This document shows, one piece after another, positions 45,300-57,726 of a stretch of 64,000 nt of DNA. Origin of the DNA: Mesotaenium endlicherianum. Its lineage: Eukaryota > Streptophyta > Zygnematophyceae > Zygnematales > Mesotaeniaceae. Positions within the stretch are counted from its first letter, which is position 1, and each line of letters starts with the position of its first letter. The notes beneath the pieces are model-generated. The model saw only the letters and a list, made by a program, of their open reading frames with translations, ran no database searches and was not told the origin of the DNA. Both the position numbers and the translations under genes were made by a program. The stretch spans positions 210,692 to 274,691 of the forward strand of contig WELA01007670.1 in assembly GCA_009602735.1 (NCBI GenBank), read 5' to 3'.

Positions 45300-47007
45300 T
45301 CTTCAGCCTGTCACCTAGGGGGTTGTTCCTTGGGCTTCAAGATCAGGAGACCGAGATCTGGACCTTGATCTAGACAGCACTCTAGGTCCGTCAGCTGGCC
45401 TTCTAAAGAACCCCGTTTGTTTCAAAGTTGGATCTCGATGAGAACGAAGGATGGTAGCCTGCTCTTCACCCACTTGGGTGTTGATCCCCACATAGACAGG
45501 CATTCTAGTAGGATGCTGAAATAGGCAAGAGGTACATGTCCTTGAGCGAAGGGGGAGGCCGGCATACCTCTGGCCACCCCGCGTGTCCCTCTTCTGAAAC
45601 CCCTGTCGTCTAGGGATTTCTGCCTGTGTCTGCTGCCAAGTACAATCAGATCAGCTTCTTCCCCTGCTTGGGCAGGTGGGCTGGGGGAGCGAGTGCGGGG
45701 TCCAGTTGCCTCCGTGATCGGGATCACGTTCCATATACCTGATCTTGGATCCTTAGGAAGTGTCCCTGCCTGCCCCTGGGTCTCCTGAGTACTAGCTCCT
45801 GATGCTTCTCCTCTGCCTTGTTCTTCTTCCTCCTCCTCCTCATCCTCCTCCTTTGAGAGAGTAGGAGTCTCGTCAACTAAGTCGTCTTGCTCCCTGGTAG
45901 ACATGAAGTAGTCTACTGACCTCCCTTTCTTAGGACGCGCTGGAGGTTCCTTGGCCTTCAGCCTGCTGATATCTATCCGGCCTGCATTCTTCGTCCATTT
46001 GACGAAGGCATGCTTTTTTTAGAGAAGTAGTCTCTCTCCCTCCGCCTGTGCTCTTTGTTCTCTGCACTCATATTGCTCAGGCAGCCATTTAGCCTGGGGT
46101 CCCAAGGGGCAATGTGAGGTGGTAGGACGAGGTAGCCGTCTAGGCCATCATGGAAATCGTCTGGTTGGGCTCGGTCACACTCCTGCTTTTTGTTTGTGAC
46201 GGTCATCCACCTCCAGTCTGTTGGCTGCTGGTAGTACTGGGGTCCGTGCTCAGCCTTCCTCAGTTTACACGGGAACCAGTGGGGAGAGAACATCTGCTGT
46301 CCTGCCTCCCTGGCCAAGTACTCCCAGCTCCTTCTCTCAACTTCATTGTAAGCTGGCAGTAGTGTGAGGTAGAATACCGTATCCTTAAAGCTATCGGGCC
46401 GCATGCTCACCATCCTGATGAGTCTCTGATCTCCCACGATTCCCGATATTGGGACCGGCTTGTTCTCTGAATCATCGGCAAGGTACCGGGCCTGCTCTGC
46501 TGTATAGCCCACCATCTTGGCAAAATCCTCGTAGAGGACCACATCTGTGTGTGTCTCAATGTACCTATCCAGTGCTGCAGTTCCTTCCCTCTATAGCAGT
46601 GTTGTCTGTTCCAGCTTGTTGATCTCCTGGGCTGTTAGCAATGCTTCCTTCAGGTTATCAAAGTTTTGGCCACCCACCACAGTATACACGTAAGTGGCCA
46701 AGCTCTTCTGCCTGTCCGCTTCAGCCTTTTTCCTTCTCTCCTCCTCTGCCGCTGCCGCTTCTTCTTGTTGTTTCTTCTGTCTCTCCTCCTCAACTTTCCT
46801 GAGGTTTTCCGCTTCTTGATCCTTCTTCCTCTGTGCTTCTTCTGCCGCCTCTTGTTGTCTGCGGACCCTTTCTTGTTCTCTCCTGGTGAGGGACGTCGCC
46901 GCCAGTTCTTCTGGTATTGCTCCATTGTCCTCCTGGCTTCTTTTGCCTTGCGCATTCTGTCCTCCTTTTGTGTGGTGGGAGCCATTCTGCACATGTAGTC
47001 GGGGCAC
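45300..47007 (-). pseudogene. Element F extra frame after pol
   Basis: Matches the extra frame of element C: charged coiled coil (REQERVRRQQEAAEEAQRKK, EEERRKKAEADRQKS), then YVYTVVGGQNFDNLKEALLT, YEDFAKMVGYTAEQARYLAD, VEVERRSW-type block and LVLPPHIAPWDPRLNGCLS, an acidic stretch, and a tail with GMPASPFAQGHVPLAY and TGFFRRP. No membrane segment. Its conservation in two divergent copies argues it was a real gene of this lineage. Fossil. Confidence 0.65.
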
Positions 47008-47345
47008 AAGTTAGTAGGATATCGACCTTTGTCCTAGAAGTTGCAGGAAGGGAGTAAGTTCGTATTAGTATGGTATATTCGTTCCTGTTTACCTGACAGG
47101 GTGATTGCTAGGAGTTGACGTAGTTGCGATGTGCTAGACATAAATGTATGAATGTGTTGTCCTTTATCCTCCAGCTAAAGGTGCTTTATGTGGGCCAGGC
47201 TGTCCCCTCTGTCACTATGCTGACACTTAGGGTTCACAAAACTGTCCCTTTCTCGCTCTCGCACACTAGCTGTCATATATTTTCCCCTCCAACTTAAATG
47301 GAGACAGGACCTCCTGTCACCTTCCCGTGTCAACTGAAATGACTG

Positions 47346-50300
47346 TTAGGGAGGTGCTCCAGTCGCTCGAAGGTGGAACCGTTTCAACGCCCCTTTGGCA
47401 TTAGTCAAATGGTCTTTAAACTCCCAAGTGTCCCCAGAGGCATCGTAACCCTTGAGGTACTTCATGACATGTTTAGACAATTGACAGACCCAGCGCGCGT
47501 CTAAAATCTCCTCAACCTCATATTCCTCAGGGTCGCCGTCCCGGACAGCGGGGACCGGTCCCGGTTGGACAGGTAACCGACCTGTGAACAGTGTATCACC
47601 TTTGATGTATGGTTCCAGGAAGAAGACATTAAAGACCGGGTAACCCTTGTATTCGGTTGACATGTTCAAATTGTAGGCATTTTGACCGACACGGCTCACC
47701 ACCGAATATGGGCCGACCCAGACAGGGCCAAACTTTTTATTTACCACACCAGGGAGGTACAGGTGCTGAGAATGCAGTTTGAGCAAATCGCCTTTAGAAA
47801 AGGTCAGTTCTCGACGGTGCTGATTAGCGTACTTTTGTTGGTTTTCTTGGGCTTTGTGCAGGTTCTGCTGGAATTCTGACAAGGTGTCAGCAAACTCTTG
47901 AGTTAACTAGAGGGAGACCGGATTGTCAATCCCTTCAGGGTGAGTTAAAGACTCCCCTAGTACATCTGAAGGAGACTTAGGAACTCTACCCAGGCTCAGT
48001 TCAAAAGCAGTCTTGCCCGTTGACGCGTGCACCGCACTGTTGACCGCAAACTGGATTTGAGGTAACAGGTCATCCCAATTATCTCATTTTTGGTTAACAT
48101 AGGCTCTCAGTACCTCCTGCAAAAGTCTGTTATTTCTTTCAGTCTGCCCATCAATCTGAGGGCGGTTTGCTGTACTAAGCAGCTGCTTAACTCCCATTAA
48201 CCCCATTAAAGCTGTCCAGAACTTAGAGGTAAATTTTGAGTCTCTGTCTGAGATTATATTAGAGGATAGCCCATGTTGGCATGCTACATGGTTGTGGAAC
48301 TGTCTCGCTGTTTCGAGTGCAGTTACCTTGACGGTTGTGGGGATAAAAATGACCATTTTTGTCAGTTTATCCACAACTACCAGTATCAAATCATGCCCAT
48401 TGGCAGTTCGTGGCAGTGTGACCACCCAGTCCATGGATATAGTTTCCCAGCGGCCAGCTAGGATGGGCAGCGGTTGTAAGAGGCCCCCCGGTGGTGTGTG
48501 CCTAGACTTATTCTTTTGACTCTGGTCACAGGACTTAACGTATTTCAAGACCTCCCGAGGTAATCTCTCCCAATGATAATGTTCTGCAAGTTTGCCAACA
48601 GTTTTGGCCTGCCCAAATGCCCACCCAGTAAACTGTCATGTGCTTGACTCAATAACATGGACCTTATTTCCAAGTTATTAGGAATGACCAGCTTCAGCCT
48701 GCCTGAAGTGGTTACAGTCACCCAGACCCCTCCCGTAAGCTTATACCCGAGTGCAGTAGCACGACACATACTAGTAGTAGGGCTGGGCTTAAATGCTGGG
48801 TCAGAAAGGTAGGCTTTCCTAAGTTGTTCAAGGAAGGACTTTTTCACCTTTAGTGAAGTGAGTGCCCACAAGACTTTATCTACAGCATGCTGACTAAAGT
48901 TCCTTTCTTGCAAGTCAGGTCTTCTAAAGAGTGCATCAGCAGGATTTAACTTTTCTGGTTTGTAGTCGATCTACACTTGAAACTGCTCCAGCATCTGGCT
49001 GCAGCGATTCTCCCTCTTCGACAGCTTGGACTTCTTCTGAAAGTGAGTCAGAGCTAGATGACCTGTAATCACCTTAAAAGCTTTACCATGTAAGCATGCT
49101 CTCCATTGTTTGAGCACATGAATGATAGCTAGCAGCTCTTTATCATGCACTGAGTAATTAATTTCCGTAGGATTAAATTTCATACTCATACAACACAAGA
49201 TGCCACTCCTGCCGTACCTCACCATCCTTTGTGGTTTTGTCTGCAGGCTGCAACAAAATAGCATCCATGGCAAAGTCAGAGGCATCAGTGACCACCTGCA
49301 CCAGTTTGCTGGGGTCATACACGGCTAGCACCGGGGCAGAACAAAGAGCATCTTTAAGGGTCTGGAAGGGAGCCTGCTCCTCTTCCCCCTACACATACCC
49401 TATGTCCTTTTTAGTAAGGTCAGTCAAGTTACTGGCCTTTGTACAATAATTCTCAATAAATCTCCTATAGTAGATAGCCAACCCGAGGAAGGATCTAACT
49501 TCAGAGACAGACTGTGGTACAAGCCAGTCCCTTATGGTCTGGACTTTCTTAGGATCCACACTGATGCCTTCTTTACTGACAACGTGGCCTAAGAATTCAA
49601 TACTTTCTTTAAAAAAATCACACTTGCTCATGTTAGCATATAAGTGATTTTTTCTAAGAGTGTCCATGACTGTCTTTAAGTGTTCAGTGTGCTGAGCTTT
49701 ATCTTTAGAGAAAATCAATATATCATCCAAGAAAACTTGCACAAACTTATCCAAATAAGGTCTAAAAATATCATTCATAGCACCCATGAAGGTGGCAGGA
49801 GCATTAGTCAATCCAAATGGCATCACATTGAACTCATAGTGTCTATAACATGTGCGGAAGGCAGTCTTATATTCATCCCCTTAGCAATTTTGATGATAAC
49901 CACTCTTTAGATCTATCTTACTGAACACCTTAGCACCAGACAGGGGATCAAGCAAGTCCTTGATCTTGGGTAAAGCATACCTTTTCTTTACTGTACTTCT
50001 GTTTAGTGCTCAGTAATCCACACACATTCGCATACTGCCATCCTTTTTCTTAACAAATAGGATGGGTGCGCCGTAAGGTGATTTACTGGGAGAAATATAA
50101 CCATTTTCCTCAAGCTCTGCAATTTGTGTTTTCAACTCCTCGCTCTCCACATAAGACAAGCCATAAGTGCGTTGCCAAGGTGGCTGACTACTCGGTAATA
50201 AATCAATCCGATGATCTACTTCCCTCTTAGGGGGTAGTCCTGGAGGCATATTAAATACATCCGTGTACTGAGCAACAAATTTTGCAGCAGTAGGGTGCTC

Positions 50301-50900
50301 CGGAGGGCTTACCATTTTCTCAGCCACTTCTTCAGGTTGAGGAGGTACCTCTCTTAGCAGCAGACAGACCATTCTGTCTTCGATTTGGTTCCAGCCGTCG
50401 ATGATCTCCATTGCATTCAACAACTTGCATCCTTCTTGAAGCCTCTTCTTTTCCTTCATTTGCCATCCACACAGGACAAGAGGAAGAGCACTGGTGGGTG
50501 CCAAGTTAGTCTGCCCATCACTGGCTCCTCTCACTTTAACTGTACCTCTGCTCCAACACACTTCAGCTTGATGTCTATTAAGCCAGAACCTGCCTAGCAC
50601 GAGATCATAAAAGCCAGTGTTGAGTACCTCAAATGTAAGCGTTTCAGTTAGAACTGCAATGCCAGAACCTAACTGGACCTCAATAGGCTTGGTTATAACT
50701 CCTCCCGGGATACTTGAGGCATCTCCAAGGAATATTTTTCTATTCCTTTGGGTGACAGTAGGGAGCCTTAGCCGATTAACTAAGTCCTTGTGGATAAAAG
50801 TATGTGACGCCCCTCCGTCAACAAATGCCCTCACCTTCCTACCTGCAATCATGCAATGCAGTAGGATAGGGGNCCCTCACCTTCCTACCTGCAATCATGC
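47346..50900 (-). pseudogene. Element F pol region
   Basis: Protease ([16 protein letters not shown], about 50.8 kb), RT ([31 protein letters not shown], about 49.5-50.1 kb), RNase H (about 49.0-49.3 kb), integrase zinc part and core ([31 protein letters not shown], about 48.1-48.7 kb), C-terminal integrase part and chromodomain (EYEVEEILDARW, DASGDTWEFKDHL, about 47.35-47.6 kb). A single N at 50873 sits between two copies of one short sequence, an assembly joint. Broken. Confidence 0.85.
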
Positions 50901-51178
50901 AATGCAATAGGATAGGGGGGACTGTCTTTTCCTGACTTTCGCATTGTTCTCCTGACTTAGCAAAGAAATGTTGGACATCAGGTGGAACAAGAGCATCCAG
51001 AGTGTGCACTCTCTGGATGTCTGTATTGCTGATGGTCTCCTTTATCTAGTTGTCAGGCGTGCATAGTGAATCTAGTTCAGCAGGACCCATGATACCTGCT
51101 ACGAGGGCAGCTAGTGACGACTCACTATCTCTAGCATCCTCACAGTAGGTAGACTGCATTACTGACCGTTGCTGTCTT

Positions 51179-52633
51179 TTAAAGGCTGGTCTTTTCTCTC
51201 GACCTTTGGGAGGTGCTTGACTGGACACTGCTCTCTGAGGTGACCTGTCTGCTGGCAATGGAAGCAAAAAGATTTTGCTGAGACTGGTCTCGGCTTAGTC
51301 CTACCACAACCTCTTCCATAGCCGCCTCGAGAGAACCACCTCGACCTCTAAACTGTATGGCATTATACTCATACTCATATCTATCACCTTGATCATCCTC
51401 AGCCTGGTCTCCTTCAATTGCATTGTAGGAACCGTGGGGCTTTTTGACGATCTTAGACACCAAAGCATTACTCTGGCGCTTCTGACTGAACTGGTGCTGA
51501 TCCCAGGCATCAGCATCCTTCATCAAGTCAGCCAGTTTCTCATACTTCTTCTCAGCGAAATGACCAGAGACTTCGGATTTCAAGCCATACCTGAAGTATG
51601 CTATCTTATACCGTTCTGGCAAGTCTGGCTGTTTCATCATGTTCTCTTGGAACTTTTGAGCAAACTCAGCAACTGAAGTGGTCTGCTTCAATGTCAGGGA
51701 GATCATTGCATAGATAGCTTTCTCCTGCTGGTTGTTGACATCAAACTTCTCATGCAACTTCTCAACAAACTCTACTCACGTAGGGTCACCGAGTTGCTGA
51801 GCCTTATGCTCTCCTTTCCAGTAAAGCCACCAGTCTGCTGCACTACCTTTCAGTAGCACATCGGTGTGCCTGACCTTCTTGTAATCTTGCAGTTCTGGGT
51901 AGTTCTCCAACCATTGCTCAACATCCGCGAGAAACTTGATCAGGTAATATCTTCTGTTTCCCTCAGGATCATAGTCCTGGGGAGGTTTCGGCTTGGGCTT
52001 ACTAGGCACTCTGCCACCACCACCAGTGGTTTGAGACCCCAGTTGGTCTCTGTCCCGCAGTAGAGACATTTTGATTCTTTTGTCCTCTTGTTGGGACTGA
52101 TACATGGTCGCCATTTGCGACTGCATTTGAACAAACAATGCTCCCAAGTCTACACTCTGGGGTGGCAGTCTAGCAAATGCAGCAACAGCATTAGCATCTA
52201 CTCGCTGAATAGTGTCCTCAATTGTCCCTCTCGCTCCTGCACCAGCAATTCCTGCCGCATTCAGCCGGTCACGTATTTGACCTAGGGGTACATTGAGTTG
52301 TACAGCAGGATGTGGGTTCAAAACATTGGCCCTGGATGCCATAAGTTCTTCAACCGTGCGCTCGCCAGCGGGCTGTCCTTTCCTCCTTTTTGTATCTTCA
52401 ACAGCCTTTGCTAATTGTACAGCTAATTTGGCTCTCTCCTCCTCAACGTGCTGTGCTGCAACTGCGGCAATAGCAGCTGCCTCATCTGCAGCCTCTCTAG
52501 CTGCAGTATCTGCCACTGCTTCAGAATAGGTACGGGTTCCCGCTACATGGCTTTCCGCCTGGTTTTTGACATTCTCGTTATCTTGGTTCTCTATGTCTCG
52601 AGAGTTGCTAGTTTGAGACCTTGTCCTTACCAT
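51179..52633 (-). pseudogene. Element F gag region
   Basis: Starts MVRTRSQTSNSRDIENQDNE close to the primer site, has a long Ala/Glu-rich helical N-terminal part (AAREAADEAAAIAAVAAQHV), then the capsid part (IKFLADVEQWLENYP, GSAADWWLYWKGEHKAQQLG, FRYGLKSEVSGHFAEKKYEK) and a Gly/Arg-rich basic end. Fossil. Confidence 0.8.
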
Positions 52634-52667
52634 ACAAAGAAGACTGTGATAACTGCTCTGATACCAC

Positions 52668-53387
52668 TGATAGGAATTGACTTACCAAATAGGCGATTAT
52701 CGATTAATAAAGATCTTTATATCAGCAAGTAATCTTTTGATATTTTTCGTTAACTGGTTAAACGGCAAAAGGACAACACGCTAGCAATGAGCAATACTCG
52801 TAAGTCAAATGCGAGTAAACTAGCATCAACAATGCAATCAGTAAACTCATACATAAGCAAGGTTAGAAAACAGTGCGTGTCAATGGCTTCGCGCCTTGGA
52901 TTCAGATCTCTCCTCGTAAGTTGTACAAAAGAGTTGGCCTCGTTTCCTAATGCCGAACTCAAGAGCAATGCCTAGCATATGTACATGGAATGAGTTTACT
53001 ATTCAACGGTCAGTGCGATGGCACCGCCTACCCGGGAGTTAACCACGTTGGTAGGACCTCGGTTAACCAAATACACCGCCATCTCTCATCATTCCGAATC
53101 GCCATCCATCGTGGGGATGTCATCTGGCCATTCATCTAACATATCACACTTAGATGCATATCGAGGCAGTTCGCTGCTACCGAGTACGGAAGTCAGCTGG
53201 CTGTCAAAGAATGTGTCAGCAAGCTGACTTAAGTGGACTTCAGCCTGCTGCTTCCGGCTGAGTCATCAAACTGATATTAAATATGAAGTCTAGCAGACTG
53301 ATTATTAACTAGAGTTTAGCAGGCTGAACTTTTTTAACGATTGCATTTAAATGAACATTATATTTACTAATATACTGATTCATTACA
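52668..53387 (-). repeat. Element F LTR, right copy (5' LTR)
   Basis: Pairs with 44472-45202. The primer site lies directly to its left. Confidence 0.88.
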
Positions 53388-53835
53388 ATTATCATCAGTG
53401 GTCTAAAACCTGTGTGGGTCTCCTTGGTACTGCACCTCTACCTCCGACGCAATTCACCAACTAAGACTCTGGCTTCTATGCCATGTACATGTATGCTCGT
53501 CATCTTATTCACTATCTCATATTATACACATGATTCCAGCCTGACTCAACACTACTCACGCCGATCATATGTAAACTACGCCACTGACGCTTATGCCTCA
53601 CGTTTCTCAGCTTCAGCAACGTGGACGTGTGTACACAGCACACACCAGTCTCTTAAGAAGAAGTGTCGCCGTACTTTGGTTCAAACGGGTCATAATCTTC
53701 TGCCCAACACCTCCCCTGCAAGCAACATGTTAGTCAATGGTTGCACACACCGTGTTCATACAAGAGGACAATTCTCCTGTCATTACCAATGGCTCCACAT
53801 GAGCAACAAGTGCACAGCCACTGTAGGCGACTTAC

Positions 53836-53910
53836 CATTCATCAGTCTGCTCATGGTGTCCTCGACGATGCTATTGCACTCCGTTTGTGACTGCATATGG
53901 TCGATGAAGC
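53836..53910 (-). CDS. Host-like 75-bp exon
   Basis: Acceptor TTTTCACGGCCAG and donor GTAAGT. Reads FIDHMQSQTECNSIVEDTMS then RLMN. Likely downstream exon of the AT-hook gene. Confidence 0.42.
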
Positions 53911-53965
53911 CTGGCCGTGAAAAGTTAACATGACAGTGTCACAGCTTCAGTGGGCCCACTTGCAC

Positions 53966-54027
53966 CTTGCAACACCAATTACAAGCTTCATGACCGTCAC
54001 TCTTACAGCCGTTCTCCTTCTTTGGCA
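53966..54027 (-). CDS. Possible short Cys-containing exon
   Basis: Acceptor TTGTTTTCAAG; reads CQVPKKENGCKSDGHEACN and then WCCK to a GTGCAAG donor. Lies between the AT-hook exon and 53836-53910. Confidence 0.3.
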
Positions 54028-54095
54028 CTTGAAAACAACTATTAAGCATATGATGGTTTTCTCTACCAGTACAGTTGAGGGATGCAGAGAGGAAG

Positions 54096-54385
54096 TCATC
54101 GTTCAGTTTTGCGGAGAAGCGCACTTGAGCAGGCCTTCTCATTGTGCTCTTGTGTATGCCCCTGTTTGTGGACCACTATGAGTTGCCGTTCCTTTGTTGG
54201 TTGCTGCTTTCGAGCACATTTTACGGCTGGACCTTCTCCTTTAGCCTCATGCAGGCGTGCATTTTTAGGTGGCCGACCCTTCCTCTTCCCCCCTGCCTTG
54301 GTTGCTCGATCTTGCGAGCTTGACTTTGGTGGCCTCCCCCTTCTCTTCTTTTGGCTCCCTGGAGCCTCTCCCCCGCCAACGTTTG
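54096..54385 (-). CDS. AT-hook protein exon
   Basis: Acceptor TTGACATGTGTGCAG at the right. The exon encodes two AT-hooks about 21 residues apart, KKRRGRPPKSS and GKRKGRPPKNAR, in a Lys/Gln-rich context (ARKQQPTKERQLIVVHKQ). AT-hooks with the RGRP or KGRP core bind the minor groove of AT-rich DNA, so a nuclear chromatin-linked role is inferred. The exon may end before the TGA. No other domain is visible, so the family (AHL type or other) cannot be given. Confidence 0.55.
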
Positions 54386-54429
54386 CTGCACACATGTCAA
54401 AATGACACAGAGGCTCACTCTCATTCACG

Positions 54430-55263
54430 ACGCTTGTTCATTGCCGTTTGCAGATTGGGCCCAGTGCTAGAGGTTGCGATATAGACACCGTAATTATGTG
54501 CATGGGAACTGCAGTCACTCACGTTGTGGCATGGGACGTGCTGCCCCTCCCCCCTCCCCACTATGGCGGGCGTCCCGTCCGTGTTCATCAATTATGTCTG
54601 CATACGTCACACAAGCACACAAGTACATGAAGCTCATCTTCATAATTCATACACAACATGTATCTCAACCTTGCACCCTTGGTTACTAAGCACAGACAAA
54701 CCAATTTAAAATGTCAGGCAACAAACCTCATGTCTCAATCTTTCAAACATTCTGATTCATATAATAATTACGAAAATATATAAACTCGTGCATCTGGTTT
54801 CTATAACTCCCATATTGAAACATGCCCAGTTCAATTTATATTATTTTTTCTAAATTGATTCTTCCACCTTCGAGTTACGGCACACATTACTCAAGTGCCT
54901 CAACATGTACACTCTGTGAAATTACTTCGCCGAGGTCTTGTACCTCGTGCGGCGGCTCGAGCCTGCTCCCTCAACCTCTGGCACTCAGTTGCCACGTCCC
55001 TGCCCTCCAAGGGGTCAATGCCAAATTTTGCTTGCAGTTGGAATAGTTCGATCCTGATTTCAATCAGGCTGCGTTAGGTGAACCTCCCCAGCTCAGCCCG
55101 AATCTCGCCATAACGCACCCACAGTGAGCCTCTTTCCTTCTCCAGTTTTCCTGTTTGCTCTTTAAAATCTGCTATTTTGATGCACCGCTGTACTGTCGCC
55201 CGTGAGCTACATATTTCATGCCATTTTAGTTTGCTCTCTCTGTCCTGCTCATTACTGGCCTTG
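54430..55263. other. Host DNA, no gene seen
   Basis: No convincing coding frame or repeat. Confidence 0.35.
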
Positions 55264-55506
55264 TCACTCCGTTGTAGGTGATAATCTGCTTATCCTTGAA
55301 GGGATTCCGCATCTAAAGCCATTTTTCCACAATTTGCTATAACAATTTTTGGTGTTGAAGATGCTAAGACCGTGCGACTGACACAAACTTGCACATATTT
55401 GTGCTTTCATACTACACTGCACACACCTCTTTCCGGAAGCACAAATGTGCAAGTCCTTGTCTTTGCAAGAGCTTTGTTTGGCTGAATAGGTCGCGGTTGG
55501 CCACAT
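55264..55506 (-). CDS. Cys-rich frame, unrecognised
   Basis: Minus strand reads SAKQSSCKDKDLHICASGKR, then CVQCSMKAQICASLCQSHGL and IFNTKNCYSKLWKNGF to TGA. The order of CxxC pairs ending in C-x3-LW faintly recalls the zinc ribbon at the C-terminus of piggyBac-type transposases. No catalytic part is seen nearby, so this is only a hint. Could be the last exon of a host gene. Confidence 0.35.
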   Translation of the reverse strand: MWPTATYSAKQSSCKDKDLHICASGKRCVQCSMKAQICASLCQSHGLSIFNTKNCYSKLWKNGFRCGIPSRISRLSPTTE

Positions 55507-56229
55507 TTTTCTAAGTCAATGTAGAATAATAAGCTTGCATGCTGTGACACGGATTTCCCCGCTAGGTTGTGCTCAAGTCTGTCTTAGTTTTGCACTCCTT
55601 CTCCACCGCCGAGATGGCAACGGACGCCATTTCTGGCCTCGTCTAATATCGTCTTGCACGCAGCAGCATGTGCATGGACCAGCATGGTGCAGCTTGTTGA
55701 GCGTCGGGGTGGTGTGTTCGATGTCACGTGACGAGTTATCTTTCTTGGGTCTTCATGGCGCTAAGTGGCACCGTACACGGGATGCGACCACGTAGCGACA
55801 CGAACGACAAACTTTTCCGGGTGTGAAATTGCATAGAAGTCGCTGTCTGGAATATTGGTCAACACATCCTCCGTAAACGGGATCGGACGCGGCAGTTTCC
55901 ACTTACCAGCACTATACGTTCTTACTCTTTTCAACGGGGCAGTACTTTGTACGCAATTGCGTCGTGGGGGGGCGCCGATCTCTGTACGATAATTATACAA
56001 CCTTTTGTCGTCCCACACGCGGAAGCTTCTTTGGTTTGGGGGCATATGCACCTGAATGCCTCACGCAAATCATCCTCCATGGCTAAGAAGTTTGATGGCA
56101 GCGAAATGAATTGATTATGCAGGTTAGGAGGATGTCAACACGGGCTGCCCATTGATGCACAGTCATTTCTATGTGGTTTCACTCCTTGCTTAGAGCATCG
56201 CACACTTTTCAGTTTGAGAGTTTCGCCAG
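55507..56229. other. Host DNA, weak frames only
   Basis: A 96-codon minus-strand frame at 55761-56051 (WKLPRPIPFTEDVLTNIPDS) has some protein character but no splice context that could be judged. Otherwise nothing recognised. Confidence 0.25.
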
Positions 56230-56394
56230 TTGAGCAAATATAGTTCAATGAGCGAGGGAGGAAACAACTGCCGCTGTTACTCTAAACTAGTCGGTTCACC
56301 GCGAGAGATGCCACGGCAAGACAAAACGCGCGATCCTTTGGCCAGAGGTTCTCACCTGTCGCTGACCCACGGTGAAGAGCGACAGGGGGAGGAA

Positions 56395-56649
56395 AGGGCA
56401 AACGTTTGGAAAAGGCATGTGCTGGAGAGGGCTTGTGACGACCTTGAAATATATTTAAAACGGGCTCAGTACGAGATTTCAGCAGCAACTCAAAGAGGCG
56501 TGAAGGCTTAAGGCACATCGCTAGGGAGTTGAATACAATTCAGTCACGGCTAACTGGTTTTTTTGATGACCAAATTGAGGGCATGGAGGCATGGGATGTG
56601 AAGGAGGAGTGTGAGTCGGCGATGGTGGAGGCCTATCGCATCACACCAG
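56395..56649 (+). CDS. Host-like plus-strand exon, helical, unrecognised
   Basis: Reads ERANVWKRHVLERACDDLEI then LKRAQYEISAATQR. In another frame it goes on as GLRHIARELNTIQSRLTGFF and EAWDVKEECESAMVEAYRIT to a donor (CCAG|GTATGA). The frame change near 56500 could be a short indel. Coiled-coil-like. No family recognised. Confidence 0.38.
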
Positions 56650-56803
56650 GTATGATAAGGCACACAAACAGGTTCTGTCCATGTTGCAGTAGGATGTTGA
56701 TGTCTCACTTGTCTTCTGTCTCTCAACGTGAAATGCATTTGTGTGGTTCTATGAAGTGCATGATGCATGTTGTGAGAGGACGTTTGGGACCATGAGGTAC
56801 AGG

Positions 56804-56804
<1 letters not shown>

Positions 56805-56858
<54 letters not shown>
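56805..56858 (+). repeat. (GA)n microsatellite, about 27 units
   Basis: Uninterrupted GA dinucleotide run of about 54 bp. Confidence 0.95.
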
Positions 56859-56862
<4 letters not shown>

Positions 56863-57179
56863 CATTGCTATCACTGATGCCTTCAATTTTATCGCCTTGT
56901 CTGCAGATAGTTACGGCCCGCCACACGCCTCTCCAACTGTAACATGTCGATGGGAACCGGATGCCAGGTACTCGGATGAGGGTCAGGGAGACAGGCGCTC
57001 GCCCTCTGCCAGATCTCCAAGTGGATATTCTGGACGGCGTTGAGCAGTGTCATACTCGTTGTAGGCTGCAGGAGAGAAGGTTGGTGCTAGTTATCTTTTT
57101 ATTTGGCATGCTAGTACTGTTATGGGCCGCAGCTTTAGTGGGACCACATAAAATTGTTGCCACCGGGTAGGCAACATCA

Positions 57180-57726
57180 TTGTACATAAAAACAGGCTAT
57201 ACGTAGACTGATTTGTGGCTCCTGCCTTCCCGCTTCGGCGAAGCTTTGTTAAGGAGAATAACACATGCAGATACACATTCTCACATGTCAATATTTTCTT
57301 CTTACTTCCACCACTATTTGTGTCCTTGACAGAAACAAAGCGTGCGTGGGTGTTGCTACGGCGTTGCTTTTCCTTTCATGTGTACTTCATGCAATCATTC
57401 ACACATGATTGCTCGAGCAAAGGTATGCATCGTTTATTATGAAAGTGGATAGCATTTCATCTCATAGACTTCTGATGCCCACTTTAACTCAATTGTCAAT
57501 CTTTTATATCCATGAAGATGATGCGCTATGTGACATGAATAGAAGATTTGGTCTAGGACCCGCACCCTCCAAGCTGTAACACGTCCGATACCGTCGTGCC
57601 CTCCCTCGCCACAACTGTCTGATATACATTGCAAGAGGTATTTGACAAGGTTGTTGAACTGCCTTCAGTTTGTAACCCAAAGTGAACCAGCACCATCTAA
57701 TCGCAAGCTCAGGGTCGGAGCATACG
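57180..57726. other. Host DNA, no gene seen
   Basis: Nothing recognisable on either strand. Confidence 0.3.

Larger units (their letters stand above)
44472..53387 (-). mobile_element. Element F: Ty3/gypsy LTR retrotransposon of the C family, broken
   Basis: LTRs of about 720-730 bp enclose, in minus-strand order, gag, protease, RT, RNase H, integrase, chromodomain and the same extra frame as element C. The target-site duplication is actat (44467-44471) and attat (53388-53392), one mismatch. The primer site left of 52668 reads TGGTATCAGAGCAG (initiator-Met tRNA). The polypurine tract GAGTTGGAGGGAT lies right of 45202. Broken in several places. LTRs differ by roughly 5%, so older than E and G. 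Confidence 0.88.

Noticed and set aside
56741-57043. Arg/Glu-repeat protein on the plus strand at the GA microsatellite
   Set aside because: The repeat residues are simply the translated (GA)n run, with no coding support on either side.
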